Assembly: GCF_021533835.1 (NCBI RefSeq)
Contig: NZ_JAKFYQ010000003.1
Location: 294,938 to 358,937, forward strand
Length of the DNA stretch: 64,000 bases
Source: Synechococcus sp. Nb3U1
Lineage (GTDB): Bacteria; Cyanobacteriota; Cyanobacteriia; Thermostichales; Thermostichaceae
Reading direction: 5' to 3'
Shown: positions 36,892 through 46,994 of the stretch, piece after piece
Layout of the letters: each line of letters begins with the position of its first letter
Numbering within the stretch: the stretch's first letter is position 1
Position numbers and translations under genes: made by a program
Notes under the pieces: model-generated
Told to the model about the DNA's origin: nothing
The model's database searches: none
Seen by the model: only the letters and a program-made list of their open reading frames with translations

Positions 36892-37932
36892 GTGACTCCT
36901 ATTTCCTTTGCCAACGTTGAGATGCCTGGGACAATCAGGATGCCCGAAACGACTGCTCTAGAGCCAAGGGATGTCAGCCACCTTTTGGTTGTCGATGATC
37001 AGCCCAACAGCCGCATGTTGCTAGGGGATCTGCTAGAGGGCATTGGCTATCGGGTGAGCGAGGCCGAAAGTGGCAATCAAGCCCTGCACATGTTGGAAAC
37101 CTTTCAACCGGATCTGATCCTGTTGGATGTGATGATGCCGGGGTTAGATGGGTTCGAGGTCTGTCGGCGGATTAAAGCCAACGAGGAGACGCGCTTGATC
37201 CCAGTGGTGTTAATTACAGCCGCCAGCGATCGCAAAAATCGGGTGCGGGGCATCGAAGCAGGGGCAGATGATTTCCTCAGCAAGCCCTTTGACGAGTCGG
37301 AATTGTTGGCGCGGGTGCGTTCTCTGGTTCACCAAAAGCACCTGAACGAAGATTTGGATCATGCCGCTCAGGTTTTGTTCGTCATTGCCCGCAGCGTGGA
37401 AAGCCGGGATCCCACCACAGGGGATCACTGCGAACGCTTGGTGAAAATGGCCAAGGATTTTGGCGAATTTCTACAGTTGCCCCGTCCCATGATTAAGGTA
37501 TTGGCTTGGGGGGGATATCTACACGACATTGGCAAAATTGGTGTGCCCGACGCGATCTTGGGTAAACCAGACAAGCACACCCCGCAAGAGTGGGAGGTGA
37601 TGAAATCCCACGTCCTGATTGGGGAGGAAATTTGCCGTCCCCTGCGCACCATGAAAGAGGTGTTGCCTCTGATCCGACACCACCATGAACGCTGGGATGG
37701 CGGTGGTTACCCAGATGGCCTTAAGGGGGAGGAGATCCCGTTGGTGGCCCGAGTCTTTCAGGTGCTCGACATTTACGATGCCCTCACCTCAGAGCGGCCC
37801 TACAAACGTGCCTTCACCGTTCAAGAATCCATGGATACTCTGCGAGAAGAGACAGCCAGAGGCTGGCGGGATCCGCAATTGGTGGAGTCTTTTTTCCAGT
37901 TTCTTCGGTCGCGGGTACCCCAACTGGATTGA
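36892..37932 (+). CDS. Response regulator with HD-GYP phosphodiesterase domain
   Basis: The receiver domain (about residues 30-150) has the acidic pocket VVDDQ, the phospho-acceptor Asp in DLILLDVMMPGLDGF and the lysine in LSKPFDESELLARV. A HD-GYP domain follows, with YLHDIGKIGVPD and HHERWDGGGYPDGLKGEEIP complete, so cyclic di-GMP hydrolysis controlled by phosphorylation is likely. The start is GTG. Only 4 bp separate its stop from ylxR, where cyanobacteria usually have nusA. No cognate kinase is adjacent. Confidence 0.9.
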   Translation: MTPISFANVEMPGTIRMPETTALEPRDVSHLLVVDDQPNSRMLLGDLLEGIGYRVSEAESGNQALHMLETFQPDLILLDVMMPGLDGFEVCRRIKANEETRLIPVVLITAASDRKNRVRGIEAGADDFLSKPFDESELLARVRSLVHQKHLNEDLDHAAQVLFVIARSVESRDPTTGDHCERLVKMAKDFGEFLQLPRPMIKVLAWGGYLHDIGKIGVPDAILGKPDKHTPQEWEVMKSHVLIGEEICRPLRTMKEVLPLIRHHHERWDGGGYPDGLKGEEIPLVARVFQVLDIYDALTSERPYKRAFTVQESMDTLREETARGWRDPQLVESFFQFLRSRVPQLD

Positions 37933-37936
37933 ACCG

Positions 37937-38233
37937 GTGAGTAGGGATCCCTTACGTCGTTGTGTGGCCTGTCGCCAGCTGTTTCCCCGCTCCCAACTGT
38001 GGCGGTTGGTCAGGCAATTTGATTCTCACCAAGTTCTTCTGGAGGAGGGCATGGGACGTTCTGCCTATCTCTGTCGCCAGTTTGGATGTTTACAGGCAGC
38101 CCAACGCAAGCAACGGCTGAACAAAGCCCTGAAAGCTCCTGTCCCTGACGAATTGTTTCAACGCCTAGAGGCACAACTGGTGAGTAATCAGCCTTCCGAT
38201 GAACCCACCGAGACAGTAGTCCATATAGGCTAA
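37937..38233 (+). CDS. ylxR: YlxR (DUF448) RNA-binding protein
   Basis: A 98-residue protein with the family motif DPLRRCVACRQLFPRSQLWR and GMGRSAYLC, the latter close to the GRGAYLC signature. YlxR proteins bind RNA and are usually encoded between nusA and infB, as here relative to infB. The GTG at 37937 removes a long upstream extension that is antisense-free shadow of the previous gene in another frame. A terminator-like hairpin starts at its stop codon. Confidence 0.88.
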   Translation: MSRDPLRRCVACRQLFPRSQLWRLVRQFDSHQVLLEEGMGRSAYLCRQFGCLQAAQRKQRLNKALKAPVPDELFQRLEAQLVSNQPSDEPTETVVHIG

Positions 38234-38255
38234 CCCCCCGTCTGACGGAGGTTTT
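38232..38255 (+). terminator. Rho-independent-like terminator after ylxR
   Basis: AACC and CCGTC pair with GACGG and GGTT across a one-base loop, with one mismatch in the stem, and are followed by a short T-run (TTTT). It begins inside the ylxR stop codon. It may end the HD-GYP/ylxR transcript or attenuate read-through into infB. Confidence 0.55.
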
Positions 38256-38634
38256 GGGCTGCTTCAGAACCTCTGTGAAGTTGGAAAAAGCTGTAAAGCT
38301 ACACGGCACCCCAACTCACCTGTCAGAATAGGGATCCGTGTAGGGATCCATCTAGGAAATCTGAGGCAAGCCTGTTCGGGCCGCAGAAAGGTTATTCTAG
38401 ACTAGCGCCTTAGACGTTTGTTCACTTCCCCGGTTGTTCCACTCTATGCCCCATGTGGATATTTCCAGAGCAGTTTCAGATCTAGATTCCCTCCAGTCCG
38501 GATCCCTGGAGGCCGACCCAGCTGTTCTCAATAAGCCTGAGGAAGAACCCGCAAATTCGAAGGGCTCACCCCCTACTGATTTAGGTTTGGATAGCGAAAC
38601 CGACGAGGAAAGAGGAGCAGAGGCTAGCAGACGA

Positions 38635-41600
38635 ATGACCGATAAAGTTCGACTTTACGATATTGCCCGTGAAATGGGGCGTGAAAACCGCGATGTTTTA
38701 GAGGTTTGTGAACAACTGGGGATCCCTTTCAAAAGCCACAGCAGCACTATTTCTCCGGAGCAAGCAGAGCAGGTGCGCAGCAAACTGAGCAAAGCCCGTC
38801 TTGTGCAGCCTCCTCGCCCCCGTCCGAAGGCACAACAACAGGTACAACAACCCGAGAGCCACCCACCCGAGCCTACCCCTGAATCTCGAAGTGGTGAGGG
38901 CCCTCGGCAGATCATCGGCATTCGTCGGCCTGTACCTGCTCAGCGGCAAACCCCGGCTGCTGAGGCTACTCCCCCCAGTGCTTCGCTGGCTGCCAAACCC
39001 TCACTGCAACGACCTGAACGGGGTTCTTCTGAAAAAAAGGTCTCCGGTGGCCATGCCCAGTTGATAGGCCCGCCGCGCCGACAATCTGGCCCCCTTGTCC
39101 GTCCAGATGAGGTGGCCCAAGAACCGGAGCCAACTTCTCCTACCCCGGTTCGTCCTGATCCCCCTGCCGCCAAAACCAGCAGCCCTGAGCCCAATCCTAC
39201 TCCGGTGGCCAAACGCCCGGCTGTGCTCACTTCCCCTCGACGAGCCACCCCCGAGCCCGAGTCGCCAGTAGAGCGTCCTGAACCTCTACAACGCGCTCCT
39301 GAATCCAGTCGTAGTCGTCCCAGCTCAGAAGCACCCTCACCCAGCCGTCCCCGGGCTCCTCGTTCCACGGAAGAAGGGGCTCCTTCTCCTCAACCTGTGC
39401 AGCGCCCGCGTCCCCAACTGGTGGGTGCTTCCATGCGCCCTGGCAGTCGCCCACAAGAACCCCGCTCCCCGGTGGCTAAGGAAGAGGGTTCAAGCGGAAG
39501 TAGCGATACCCCTCGTCCGCAGCGGCGGATGGAGTTGGTGGGTCCCCCCACCCGTCCTGCGGCTAAGCTGACTCTCCCAGACCTGGATGACTCCCCGCGC
39601 TTACCAGGAGGGATCCCTGGCGAAGAACGTCCCAGCCCGGTGTTGGCGGATGCCCCTGTGCGTCCTGCAGTGCCCAAGGTGAAGCGCAAAACGGCTGAGG
39701 AGGAGGACGAGGAGTTACAAGCTCTCAATCGACGCACCACTCGCACTCAAGCCAAACGCAAACGCAGTCGTAGACGTGGGGAGGGAGACGGAGATCCACT
39801 GGATTTGGATCCCATAGCTATCGTTTCGGCAGTCAAGCAGGCGGAGCTGAATGCTCTCAAGCCACTGGCCCGTCCCACCGCTAAGCCCACCTCCTATCGG
39901 CCACCAGCGGCTGTGACGGTTAGCAGTGCCCGTCCTCGTCCGGCTGCTCGTTCCCAGCGACAAGTTGCCTCTGCCGAAGCCAACGCTGCTGATGTGGCAG
40001 CCGAGCCGGAAGAGAAGGTGTTGCTGTTGAATGGCAGCCTCACGGTGCAAGAACTGGCCCATCGCCTGCGTTTGGCCGAAACCGAGATCATCAAAACTCT
40101 CTTCTTCAAGGGGGTAATGGTAACCATCAACCAAGTGTTGGATGAGTCGATTGCCGAGTCAGTAGCCAGAGAGCTGGGCTACGAAATTCGGCGGCCAGAG
40201 GCAGAATCCAAAGCCAAGAAAACAGAAATGCTGGATATGGAGGATATTGACCATCTGGTCTTGCGTCCTCCCGTGGTCACCATCATGGGCCACGTCGATC
40301 ACGGCAAAACCACCTTGCTCGATGCCATCCGCGATGCCAATGTCGCCCGGGGAGAAGCCGGCGGGATCACCCAGCGCATCGGTGCCTACCACGTTGATGT
40401 GGACTTCGAGGGAGAAAGTCGCCGTGTGGTTTTCCTGGATACTCCTGGTCACCAAGCCTTTACCGCCATGCGTGCTCGTGGCACCCGTGTGACCGATATT
40501 GCCGTTCTGGTGGTGGCTGCCGACGATGGGGTACAGCCACAAACCCTAGAAGCAATCAGCCATGCACGGGCCGCTCAGGTGCCGATCATTGTTGCCATCA
40601 ACAAGATCGATAAACCGGACAGCCAACCGGATCGCATTAAGCAGCAACTCTCCGAGCATGGCCTGCTGCCGGAAGAGTGGGGTGGGGATACCCCGATGGT
40701 AGAAGTCAGTGCGCTGGCTCGCCTCAATCTCGATAGCCTGTTGGAGATGATCCTGCTGGTGGCGGATGTGGCGGAGCTGCAAGCCAATCCCAACCGCCCG
40801 GCCCGTGGCACAGTGGTGGAAGCCCACCTCGATAAGGCGCGTGGCCCCGTAGCCACCTTGCTGGTGCAAAATGGCACGCTGCGAGTGGGGGAAACCTTGG
40901 TGGCAGGGGCTGTTTTGGGCCGTGTCAAAGCCATGGTGGATGACCGTGGCAACCGTCTACAGGAGGCAGGGCCCTCTTCTGCGGTGCAACTGCTCGGTCT
41001 GGATGAAGTGCCGGCGGCGGGGGATGAGTTTCAGGTCTACCCAGACGAGAAAGAAGCCCGTCGCATTGCTCAGGAACGGGCTGATGCGCTGCGGCAAACT
41101 CGGCTGCAACAGGCGCTCCTCTCCCGTCGAGTCAGTTTGGGCAGCATTTCCGCCAAGGCTCAGGAGGGCCAGCTGAAGGAGCTGAACCTAATCCTGAAAA
41201 CCGATGTCCAGGGATCCGCTGAAGCCATTCAGGCAGCATTGCAGGATCTGCCCCAAGAGGAAGTGCAACTGCGGGTATTGTTAGCCTCTGCTGGCGAGAT
41301 TACAGAGACAGATGTGGATTTGGCGGCAGCCAGTGAGGCGATCATCCTCGGGTTCAACACCAGCATGGCCCCTGGATCCCGACAAGCTGCCGATGAGCAA
41401 GGGGTGGATGTGCGGGAATACGACATTATCTACAACCTGCTCGACGATCTGCGGGCCGCCATGGAGGGTCTGCTGGATCCGGAAGAAGTGGAAGAACCTC
41501 TAGGCCAAGCGGAAGTGCGGATGGTGATCCCGATCGGGCGCGGTGCGATTGCCGGCAGCTATGTGCTTTCCGGTAAGGTGCAACGGAACGCCTTGGTGCG

Positions 41601-41793
41601 AGTCCGGCGCAAGGGGGAAGTGATCCACGAGGGTCGCCTCGATTCCTTGAAGCGCTTCAAAGACGATGTGCGAGAAGTGGCTTCCGGCTTCGAGTGTGGG
41701 ATCGGCGTCGATAAGTTCCAATCTTGGCAGGAAGGAGACATTATCGATGTATATCTAATGGTCTCGAAACGGCGGACACTAACTCCGGCCTAG
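38635..41793 (+). CDS. infB: Translation initiation factor IF-2
   Basis: A GTPase of about 1052 residues placing initiator tRNA on the ribosome. The usual N-terminal start [20 protein letters not shown] is at 38635; the frame remains open to an ATG at 38446 and a TTG at 38434, adding up to 67 acidic, Ser/Pro-rich residues that could be real. A disordered Pro/Arg/Ser-rich region spans about residues 60-430. The G domain has [17 protein letters not shown] and NKID, followed by domain III and the fMet-tRNA-binding C-terminal domain ([20 protein letters not shown]). The 400-bp space after ylxR holds the leader and presumably a separate promoter. Confidence 0.95.
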   Translation: MTDKVRLYDIAREMGRENRDVLEVCEQLGIPFKSHSSTISPEQAEQVRSKLSKARLVQPPRPRPKAQQQVQQPESHPPEPTPESRSGEGPRQIIGIRRPVPAQRQTPAAEATPPSASLAAKPSLQRPERGSSEKKVSGGHAQLIGPPRRQSGPLVRPDEVAQEPEPTSPTPVRPDPPAAKTSSPEPNPTPVAKRPAVLTSPRRATPEPESPVERPEPLQRAPESSRSRPSSEAPSPSRPRAPRSTEEGAPSPQPVQRPRPQLVGASMRPGSRPQEPRSPVAKEEGSSGSSDTPRPQRRMELVGPPTRPAAKLTLPDLDDSPRLPGGIPGEERPSPVLADAPVRPAVPKVKRKTAEEEDEELQALNRRTTRTQAKRKRSRRRGEGDGDPLDLDPIAIVSAVKQAELNALKPLARPTAKPTSYRPPAAVTVSSARPRPAARSQRQVASAEANAADVAAEPEEKVLLLNGSLTVQELAHRLRLAETEIIKTLFFKGVMVTINQVLDESIAESVARELGYEIRRPEAESKAKKTEMLDMEDIDHLVLRPPVVTIMGHVDHGKTTLLDAIRDANVARGEAGGITQRIGAYHVDVDFEGESRRVVFLDTPGHQAFTAMRARGTRVTDIAVLVVAADDGVQPQTLEAISHARAAQVPIIVAINKIDKPDSQPDRIKQQLSEHGLLPEEWGGDTPMVEVSALARLNLDSLLEMILLVADVAELQANPNRPARGTVVEAHLDKARGPVATLLVQNGTLRVGETLVAGAVLGRVKAMVDDRGNRLQEAGPSSAVQLLGLDEVPAAGDEFQVYPDEKEARRIAQERADALRQTRLQQALLSRRVSLGSISAKAQEGQLKELNLILKTDVQGSAEAIQAALQDLPQEEVQLRVLLASAGEITETDVDLAAASEAIILGFNTSMAPGSRQAADEQGVDVREYDIIYNLLDDLRAAMEGLLDPEEVEEPLGQAEVRMVIPIGRGAIAGSYVLSGKVQRNALVRVRRKGEVIHEGRLDSLKRFKDDVREVASGFECGIGVDKFQSWQEGDIIDVYLMVSKRRTLTPA

Positions 41794-41831
41794 ACTAACC
41801 GAGACGGGCCTGAGCGGGTTAAGTTGTGGAG

Positions 41832-41863
41832 GCAGGGATCCCTGTGGGTGGGGGGATCCCTGC
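41832..41863 (+). terminator. Inverted repeat between infB and proS built from two GGATCC palindromes
   Basis: GCAGGGATCC (41832-41841) and GGATCCCTGC (41854-41863) form a perfect 10-bp stem with a 12-base loop, 39 bases after the infB stop. There is no T-run, so termination is uncertain. A second hairpin GCTCCG/CGGAGC follows at 41878-41896. Each arm is itself part of the genome's iterated palindrome. Confidence 0.4.
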
Positions 41864-41932
41864 GGCAGGACGATGACGCTCCGTATCGTGCGGAGCAGGA
41901 TGGAGATCTCAGCTTGAAGATGGGGAGAAGGA

Positions 41933-43753
41933 ATGCGACTGAGCCAGATGTTGTTTGTGACGCTGCGAGAGGATCCCGCCGAAGCCGAACTAACCAGCCA
42001 TAAGCTGCTGTTGCGGGGCTGTTTTATCCGGCGACTGTCCCCCGGCACCTACACCTATCTCCCCTTGCTCTGGCGGGTATTGCAGAAGATCTCGGACATT
42101 GTCCGGCAAGAGATGAACACCATCGGCGGACAGGAATGCCTGATGCCCCAATTGCAGCCGGCGGAAATCTGGCGGGAATCCGGTCGTTGGGATGTCTACA
42201 CCCAAGCGGAAGGGATCATGTTTGCCCTCACAGACCGGCAGGGACGAGAACAGGGCCTTGGCCCTACCCACGAAGAAGTGATCACCCTCCTAGCCCGGGA
42301 TCTGATCCGCTCCTACCGGCAGCTGCCCCAAACCCTCTACCAAATTCAGACCAAATTTCGGGATGAGATTCGGCCTCGCTTTGGCCTGATGCGCGGTCGG
42401 GAGTTCATCATGAAAGATGCCTACTCTTTTCATGCCGACGAAGAAAGCCTGCGCCGAACCTATCAGGATATGTATCGCGCCTACAGTCGCATTCTCAGCC
42501 GCTGTGGGCTGCAATTTCGCGTGGTGGATGCCGATGCCGGGGCGATTGGCGGGCCTTCAGCAGCTTCCCAGGAATTTATGGTGCTGGCCTCTGCCGGAGA
42601 AGATGACATTCTCTACACCCCCGATGGCTCCTATGCGGCTAACGTGGAAAAGGCAGTGTCTATCCCGCCGGAGGCCGCTTCCTCTCCTTATGATCCTGTT
42701 CAGACTCTGGACACCCCCGACACAGAAACAATTGATAAATTGGCGGACTTCCTCAAGATTTCTCCCACGATCATTCTCAAAAATATCCTCTACCAAGCCC
42801 TTTACGACAACGGGATGCGGGTGGCGGTGCTCCTGAGCATTCGGGCCGACCAACAGGTGAATGAGGTAAAACTGTCCAATCATCTCAGCCGCTTGGCGGA
42901 TCGCTACAAAGCCAGCAAATTGCTCACCCTCACCCTGGCCGATGCCGATACCCAAAACAGTTGGCAGGGGGATCCGATTCCTGTGGGTTATATCGCCCCC
43001 GATTTGCCGGATAGCTGCCTGGGCAAAAAACAGGAAAACCTAGCCCCAAAAATCTTGCGGTTGGCGGATCAAACGGCAGCCCTGATGAAAAACTTTGTGA
43101 CAGGAGCCAACCAACCCGGCAAGCATGTAGGGGGGGTGAACTGGGGCGAACAATACCCTTTACCAGAAGTAGTAGATGTGCGCAAAGCCCAAGCAGGGGA
43201 TCGCTCCCTCCTCAACCCGGAACAGATCCTGGAAACCACCCGCGGCATTGAGATCGGCCATATCTTCCAGTTGGGGCGCAAATTTTCGGTTCCCATGCAG
43301 GCCACCTTCACCGACGAACAGGGATCCGAGCATCCCCTGTGGATGGGTTGCTACGGCATTGGCGTGTCTCGCTTGGCCCAAGCCGCCGTGGAACAATCCC
43401 ACGATGCCAATGGCATCATCTGGCCGGTGGCCATTGCCCCCTATCACGTGGTGGTGGTGGTGCCCAACATCTCCGATGAACAGCAGATGAGCGTGGCGGA
43501 AAAGCTAGTCATGGAGCTGACCGCCGCCGGCATTGAAACCCTCTGGGATGACCGGGATGAGCGGGCGGGCGTGAAATTCAAAGATGCGGAACTGATCGGG
43601 ATCCCCTATCGAATCACCACAGGCCGCAGCCTCAAGCAGGGCAAAGTGGAACTGACCGAACGGGCCACTGGCCAAGCCACCGAAGTGCCTATTGAAGAGG
43701 TAGTAACCACCCTCAAAGAGCGGATCGAGGCGGCCTTGGCTGTGCCAGACTGA
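41933..43753 (+). CDS. proS: Prolyl-tRNA synthetase (bacterial type, with editing insertion)
   Basis: A 606-residue class II synthetase that charges tRNA-Pro. Motif 1 includes [20 protein letters not shown], motif 2 [20 protein letters not shown], and motif 3 [19 protein letters not shown]. The YbaK-like editing domain sits between motifs 2 and 3 (about residues 240-390: [20 protein letters not shown]). The C-terminal anticodon-binding domain has [20 protein letters not shown]. Length and architecture are normal. It begins 139 bp after infB. Confidence 0.96.
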   Translation: MRLSQMLFVTLREDPAEAELTSHKLLLRGCFIRRLSPGTYTYLPLLWRVLQKISDIVRQEMNTIGGQECLMPQLQPAEIWRESGRWDVYTQAEGIMFALTDRQGREQGLGPTHEEVITLLARDLIRSYRQLPQTLYQIQTKFRDEIRPRFGLMRGREFIMKDAYSFHADEESLRRTYQDMYRAYSRILSRCGLQFRVVDADAGAIGGPSAASQEFMVLASAGEDDILYTPDGSYAANVEKAVSIPPEAASSPYDPVQTLDTPDTETIDKLADFLKISPTIILKNILYQALYDNGMRVAVLLSIRADQQVNEVKLSNHLSRLADRYKASKLLTLTLADADTQNSWQGDPIPVGYIAPDLPDSCLGKKQENLAPKILRLADQTAALMKNFVTGANQPGKHVGGVNWGEQYPLPEVVDVRKAQAGDRSLLNPEQILETTRGIEIGHIFQLGRKFSVPMQATFTDEQGSEHPLWMGCYGIGVSRLAQAAVEQSHDANGIIWPVAIAPYHVVVVVPNISDEQQMSVAEKLVMELTAAGIETLWDDRDERAGVKFKDAELIGIPYRITTGRSLKQGKVELTERATGQATEVPIEEVVTTLKERIEAALAVPD

Positions 43754-43775
43754 GCGTGGTTTCCGTTGAGCCAAA

Positions 43776-44384
43776 ATGCTGAACATCTCGATCCTGAAAG
43801 AAGACGAATCCTATACGTTTCGCTCTTATTTCGAGATGCCCTATGAGCCAGACGAAATTCTGGCTCAATTCGGCTATCAACTGGACATTGGGGAATGGGA
43901 ATGGCCCGCCGCCCCTGCCCCACCCCAAACCCAAACCCTGAAAGAACGAATCCGGCAACTACTGCCTCTAGTCAGCCTTAGTAGCGAAACGGCGCGGCGA
44001 GAATTGCTGGTTGCCCCTGTACTCACCGAAGTGGCCCTCCACTGTCGAGTCCCTTTGCGGTTGGAGTATCCCTTGATAGTGAGTAATTGGCTGAAGGGCA
44101 GCCTTGATTACCTCATGCGAGGGAAGAATACCCTGTTGGTGGTTGAGGCCAAAAAAGATGACCTAACCCGGGGATTTGTGCAGATGGCCGTTGAGATGAT
44201 CGCCCTCGCTCAAGTGGAACAACACCATATTTACGGTGCGGTGACCCTGGGATCCATCTGGCAATTCGGCCAAATTCTTTTAGAGGAAAAGGTGATTAAG
44301 CAGGATTTGACCTTGTACCGAGTACCTGAGGAACTAGAGACCATTGCGGGTATTCTCACTGGAATTGTTGGTAACAGTCGCTAA
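43776..44384 (+). CDS. Cyanobacterial conserved protein with PD-(D/E)XK nuclease-like core
   Basis: A 202-residue soluble protein. The central segment YPLIVSNWLKGSLDYLMRGK, then LLVVEAKKDDLTRGFVQMAV resembles the Asp / Glu-x-Lys core of restriction-endonuclease-like folds (D in GSLDY, E and K in VEAKKDD). Related proteins are common in cyanobacteria and have been loosely annotated as restriction or DUF proteins; no target is known. It starts 22 bp after proS. No methyltransferase is nearby. Confidence 0.65.
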   Translation: MLNISILKEDESYTFRSYFEMPYEPDEILAQFGYQLDIGEWEWPAAPAPPQTQTLKERIRQLLPLVSLSSETARRELLVAPVLTEVALHCRVPLRLEYPLIVSNWLKGSLDYLMRGKNTLLVVEAKKDDLTRGFVQMAVEMIALAQVEQHHIYGAVTLGSIWQFGQILLEEKVIKQDLTLYRVPEELETIAGILTGIVGNSR

Positions 44385-44391
44385 TAATTTT

Positions 44392-44655
44392 ATGAATCGA
44401 GAAACGGGCTGGTTTGGGCTGAAGTTAATGGTGGCTGCCGCCGGAATCAGTGTGGCGGTAAAATACGGCGGCCCTTATTTGGCCTTACCTGAAGAAATGC
44501 CAGTGGTGATCGGTATGATCCTTCTACCTACCCTAGTCCTGTCCGGGATCCTGTGGCGCTGGCAACTCCAGTCCTCTACTGTTCCAGAAAGGCAGGGATC
44601 CCTTGCCTCCCAAGAAGAGGAGACAGAAAAAAACCCCCAACCCGATTCAGATTGA
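44392..44655 (+). CDS. Small membrane protein, hypothetical
   Basis: An 87-residue protein with two predicted membrane segments (FGLKLMVAAAGISVAVKYGG and VVIGMILLPTLVLSGILWRW) and a charged, Glu-rich tail containing a GGGATCC-encoded GSL. The ATG at 44392 is 7 bp after the preceding stop. I do not recognise the family. It is likely co-transcribed with the nuclease-fold gene. Confidence 0.6.
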   Translation: MNRETGWFGLKLMVAAAGISVAVKYGGPYLALPEEMPVVIGMILLPTLVLSGILWRWQLQSSTVPERQGSLASQEEETEKNPQPDSD

Positions 44656-44727
44656 GAGCTTAATTGTAGTAGAAACAGATTTCAGGATTGCCAGACCGTC
44701 AGCGTCTTGAAATGGGCCTGAACCAAC

Positions 44728-45783
44728 TTACTGCTGGGTGAGACGCAAGGTTACGGTTGGGCTGGTTTGGCTGCCGGAGGTAGCCGAGAGATTCACCTGA
44801 TACACCGTGCCAGAAGCGGGAATAGCAGGCCGAACAGTGACGGTGAAACGCCCCTGAGCATCCGCCTGTACGGTTTGGTTAGCCACAGTCTGTTGGGCAC
44901 TGATGATGCCGCCCAAAGAGGTAGAGGCCGTCACATTCACCCGCACCGAAGCATTGGGAGCTGTGGTTCCTTGCAGCGTGAAAGAGGAACCAGAAACCCG
45001 ATCCCCATCCCGCACATTGGTGATCTGGGGTAGTAGCGGGCTGCTAGTCGGGGTGCTGACCGTAGCCGAAACCTCCTGGGTGGTCAGCCGCTGCACACCG
45101 CCGGTAGCCCCTTCGATCAATCGAGCCGGTTGCTCTGCGGTCATGAAGCGCACTTGACCGCTATTTTCCAAGCGAGCGACGACGATTCCCTCACGGGTGG
45201 TATCTTTGGCCTCGATCAGGGCATTCACCACGTAAGTGCCGCTAGAAACCTCTTGGGCTTGCAGGGTTTGCACCTGCCGTCCATCCTGTACCAAATACAC
45301 CGTTACCCGGCTGGAGGGAGTACCTTGTACCGTCACCAGCAGGATTTCACCGGCAGCTAGGGGGCGATTGCCAGCGTTGTGATCTACCAAATCGATGGAA
45401 GCCCGGATGGGGCTGCCGACATTAAAGCTCCAGGTGACGCGACGGGTCACCCCTTGGGTATTGGTGAACTCCAACAAGACTTCACGGCGGCCCGCAGGCA
45501 AGGGCTGAGCAGGGCGGTAGGTGAAAAAGTCTCTAGTAATCACCGACTGAGAGGTAACATCTTGCCCATCCACAAAAATCTTCACCGTTTCCGGACGTAC
45601 ACTAACACCGTCTTGGGTACGAAAGGAGGCTGAAATCGGAGAACCCGGTTCTACATTGGTGGCCGCTTGAGCTGGGCTGGGATCCGTAATTTGCTGGGCC
45701 CTCACCGGGAGGCCCGACAACCCCACAACCGCAGCGCCGATCACCAAGGCACGGGGAAACCAGGAATGAGAGTTATCGCTCAT
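44728..45783 (-). CDS. Exported protein with Ig-like repeats
   Basis: About 351 residues. A signal peptide (SWFPRALVIGAAVVGLSGLP, cleavage near VRAQQ) is followed by three Ig/fibronectin-like beta domains: near residues 35-130 (SPAQAATNVEPGSPISASFR), 130-240 (GNRPLAAGEILLVTVQGTPS) and 260-350 (ITNVRDGDRVSGSSFTLQGT). There is no anchor at the C-terminus. An adhesion, S-layer-associated or periplasmic structural role is possible but unproven. The frame is open upstream to 45870; ATG 45783 gives the cleaner signal peptide. Confidence 0.72.
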   Translation of the reverse strand: MSDNSHSWFPRALVIGAAVVGLSGLPVRAQQITDPSPAQAATNVEPGSPISASFRTQDGVSVRPETVKIFVDGQDVTSQSVITRDFFTYRPAQPLPAGRREVLLEFTNTQGVTRRVTWSFNVGSPIRASIDLVDHNAGNRPLAAGEILLVTVQGTPSSRVTVYLVQDGRQVQTLQAQEVSSGTYVVNALIEAKDTTREGIVVARLENSGQVRFMTAEQPARLIEGATGGVQRLTTQEVSATVSTPTSSPLLPQITNVRDGDRVSGSSFTLQGTTAPNASVRVNVTASTSLGGIISAQQTVANQTVQADAQGRFTVTVRPAIPASGTVYQVNLSATSGSQTSPTVTLRLTQQ

Positions 45784-46074
45784 GAGACCATCCAAAAGAA
45801 GAAAAGATAAGAACAGATAGACCACATAGATGACGGGCACAGGGGCTGTCAGGACATCGACCTCGATCATCCTGTTCGCATCCTGTCATGGGAGCTTTCC
45901 CCTGTCGATACGCCTGACCCACAGATTTACCCTCCTATAGGCTCAACCCCAGCGTCAGGCTTGAGCAAGCTCAGTTGCCATCTGCCGTGCGGGATCCCGC
46001 CTCCATCTTTGCAAAGTATAGAAAGCAGCCGTGAAAATGGTGTGAAGGGATCCATTTTGATCGGTTCAACCGAA

Positions 46075-46551
46075 TCAATTCACGAAAATCGCCCCTGTTG
46101 CTTGCAGATCCAGGCAATGATCGCCGGAGACATCATTCACCAGGCGCACTTCTACCGTAATCACATTCGTGGGATCCACACTTACCCGATAGCCTACGGG
46201 AGCCAACATCGGCGTGTTAATGGCCATGCAGTTGGGGATCCGGTAGTTGCTCAGGCGCAGGGTTTCTTCTGGAGGAAATTCAAACACCTCCCGCCGCGGA
46301 TCTGTAAAGCCATATTCCAAAGGCAATCCCGTCCGGTTAATGATCACCAGCTCAGAAGGGCGGTCAGGGTTAAAGCGAGCCACCGGGCGATTGAACACCG
46401 TTTGATCCACACCCACCGGTAATTGGGGCAAGGCAACCGTCTCGAAAGCAGGTTGAGCTGCAACAAAGTCGTCTTGATGCAAAAGTTGACCACTCACCCA
46501 GCCGCCCACTAGAGCAGCCATCATTAAGCCAATTCTACTGAAATGCTTCAT
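46075..46551 (-). CDS. Exported hypothetical protein
   Basis: A 158-residue protein with an N-terminal hydrophobic segment (IGLMMAALVGGWVSGQLL) preceded by MKHFSR, so a signal peptide or anchor. The rest looks like a small beta domain (SELVIINRTGLPLEYGFTDP, PVGYRVSVDPTNVITVEVRL) with two cysteines that could form a disulphide. I do not recognise a family. The next 443 bp upstream hold no supported gene but include a structured-RNA candidate. Confidence 0.62.
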   Translation of the reverse strand: MKHFSRIGLMMAALVGGWVSGQLLHQDDFVAAQPAFETVALPQLPVGVDQTVFNRPVARFNPDRPSELVIINRTGLPLEYGFTDPRREVFEFPPEETLRLSNYRIPNCMAINTPMLAPVGYRVSVDPTNVITVEVRLVNDVSGDHCLDLQATGAIFVN

Positions 46552-46848
46552 GCTTCGCCTCAGAATGCGCCCTAAAAGCCATGAACAGGAATAACAAGGT
46601 TTGCTCTACCCAGATTAACGGGTAAGAGGCTAGCCACTATTGCTTGTATTGTTGCCAAAAACCTCTGGATGAGCCAGCGTTTTCCCTTCAAGTTCTGCTT
46701 GTTAAGGGGCGTTACACAATGGCAAGAGTGCCAAAGGAGGCAAATCTACAGCTCTTTCTCGGGTTTGCTATAACAGCGCTTGTGTCCATAACTCAGTGGA
46801 ACAGAGCTCCAGTGGTGGTGCCACCCACTGAGGCTGACCCTGTGTAAG

Positions 46849-46980
46849 GTGACTGGCGTTGCCCTATGAGCCGCTATAGGCGAAGGCACTAGCGTACCCC
46901 TGAGGTAAAGGGCAGTAACACTCTAAAAGACTCCGTCTCACTTGCGTGAAAGTGTGTGCAAGGATAGTGTAGCGTCGTCC
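46849..46980 (+). ncRNA. Structured RNA segment resembling the 5' end (domain I) of a group II intron
   Basis: The segment begins GTGACTGG and contains hairpin CGCTA/TAGCG followed by ACCCCTGAGGTAAAGGG and a further hairpin CTTGC/GCAAG (about 46941-46962). The order of GTG start, AGCC stem, GCAC-stem return and TGAGGTAA recalls the 5' region of cyanobacterial group II introns. No reverse-transcriptase ORF and no domain V follow, so at most it is a truncated fragment. Another structured RNA is an alternative. Confidence 0.4.
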
Positions 46981-46994
46981 AGCCGCACTGGTTA

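Noticed and set aside
46644..46847. 67-codon plus-strand frame (starts MYCCQKPLDEPAF)
   Set aside because: No homology is recognised and it precedes the structured-RNA segment in a suspected insertion block; one hydrophobic stretch alone is not enough.
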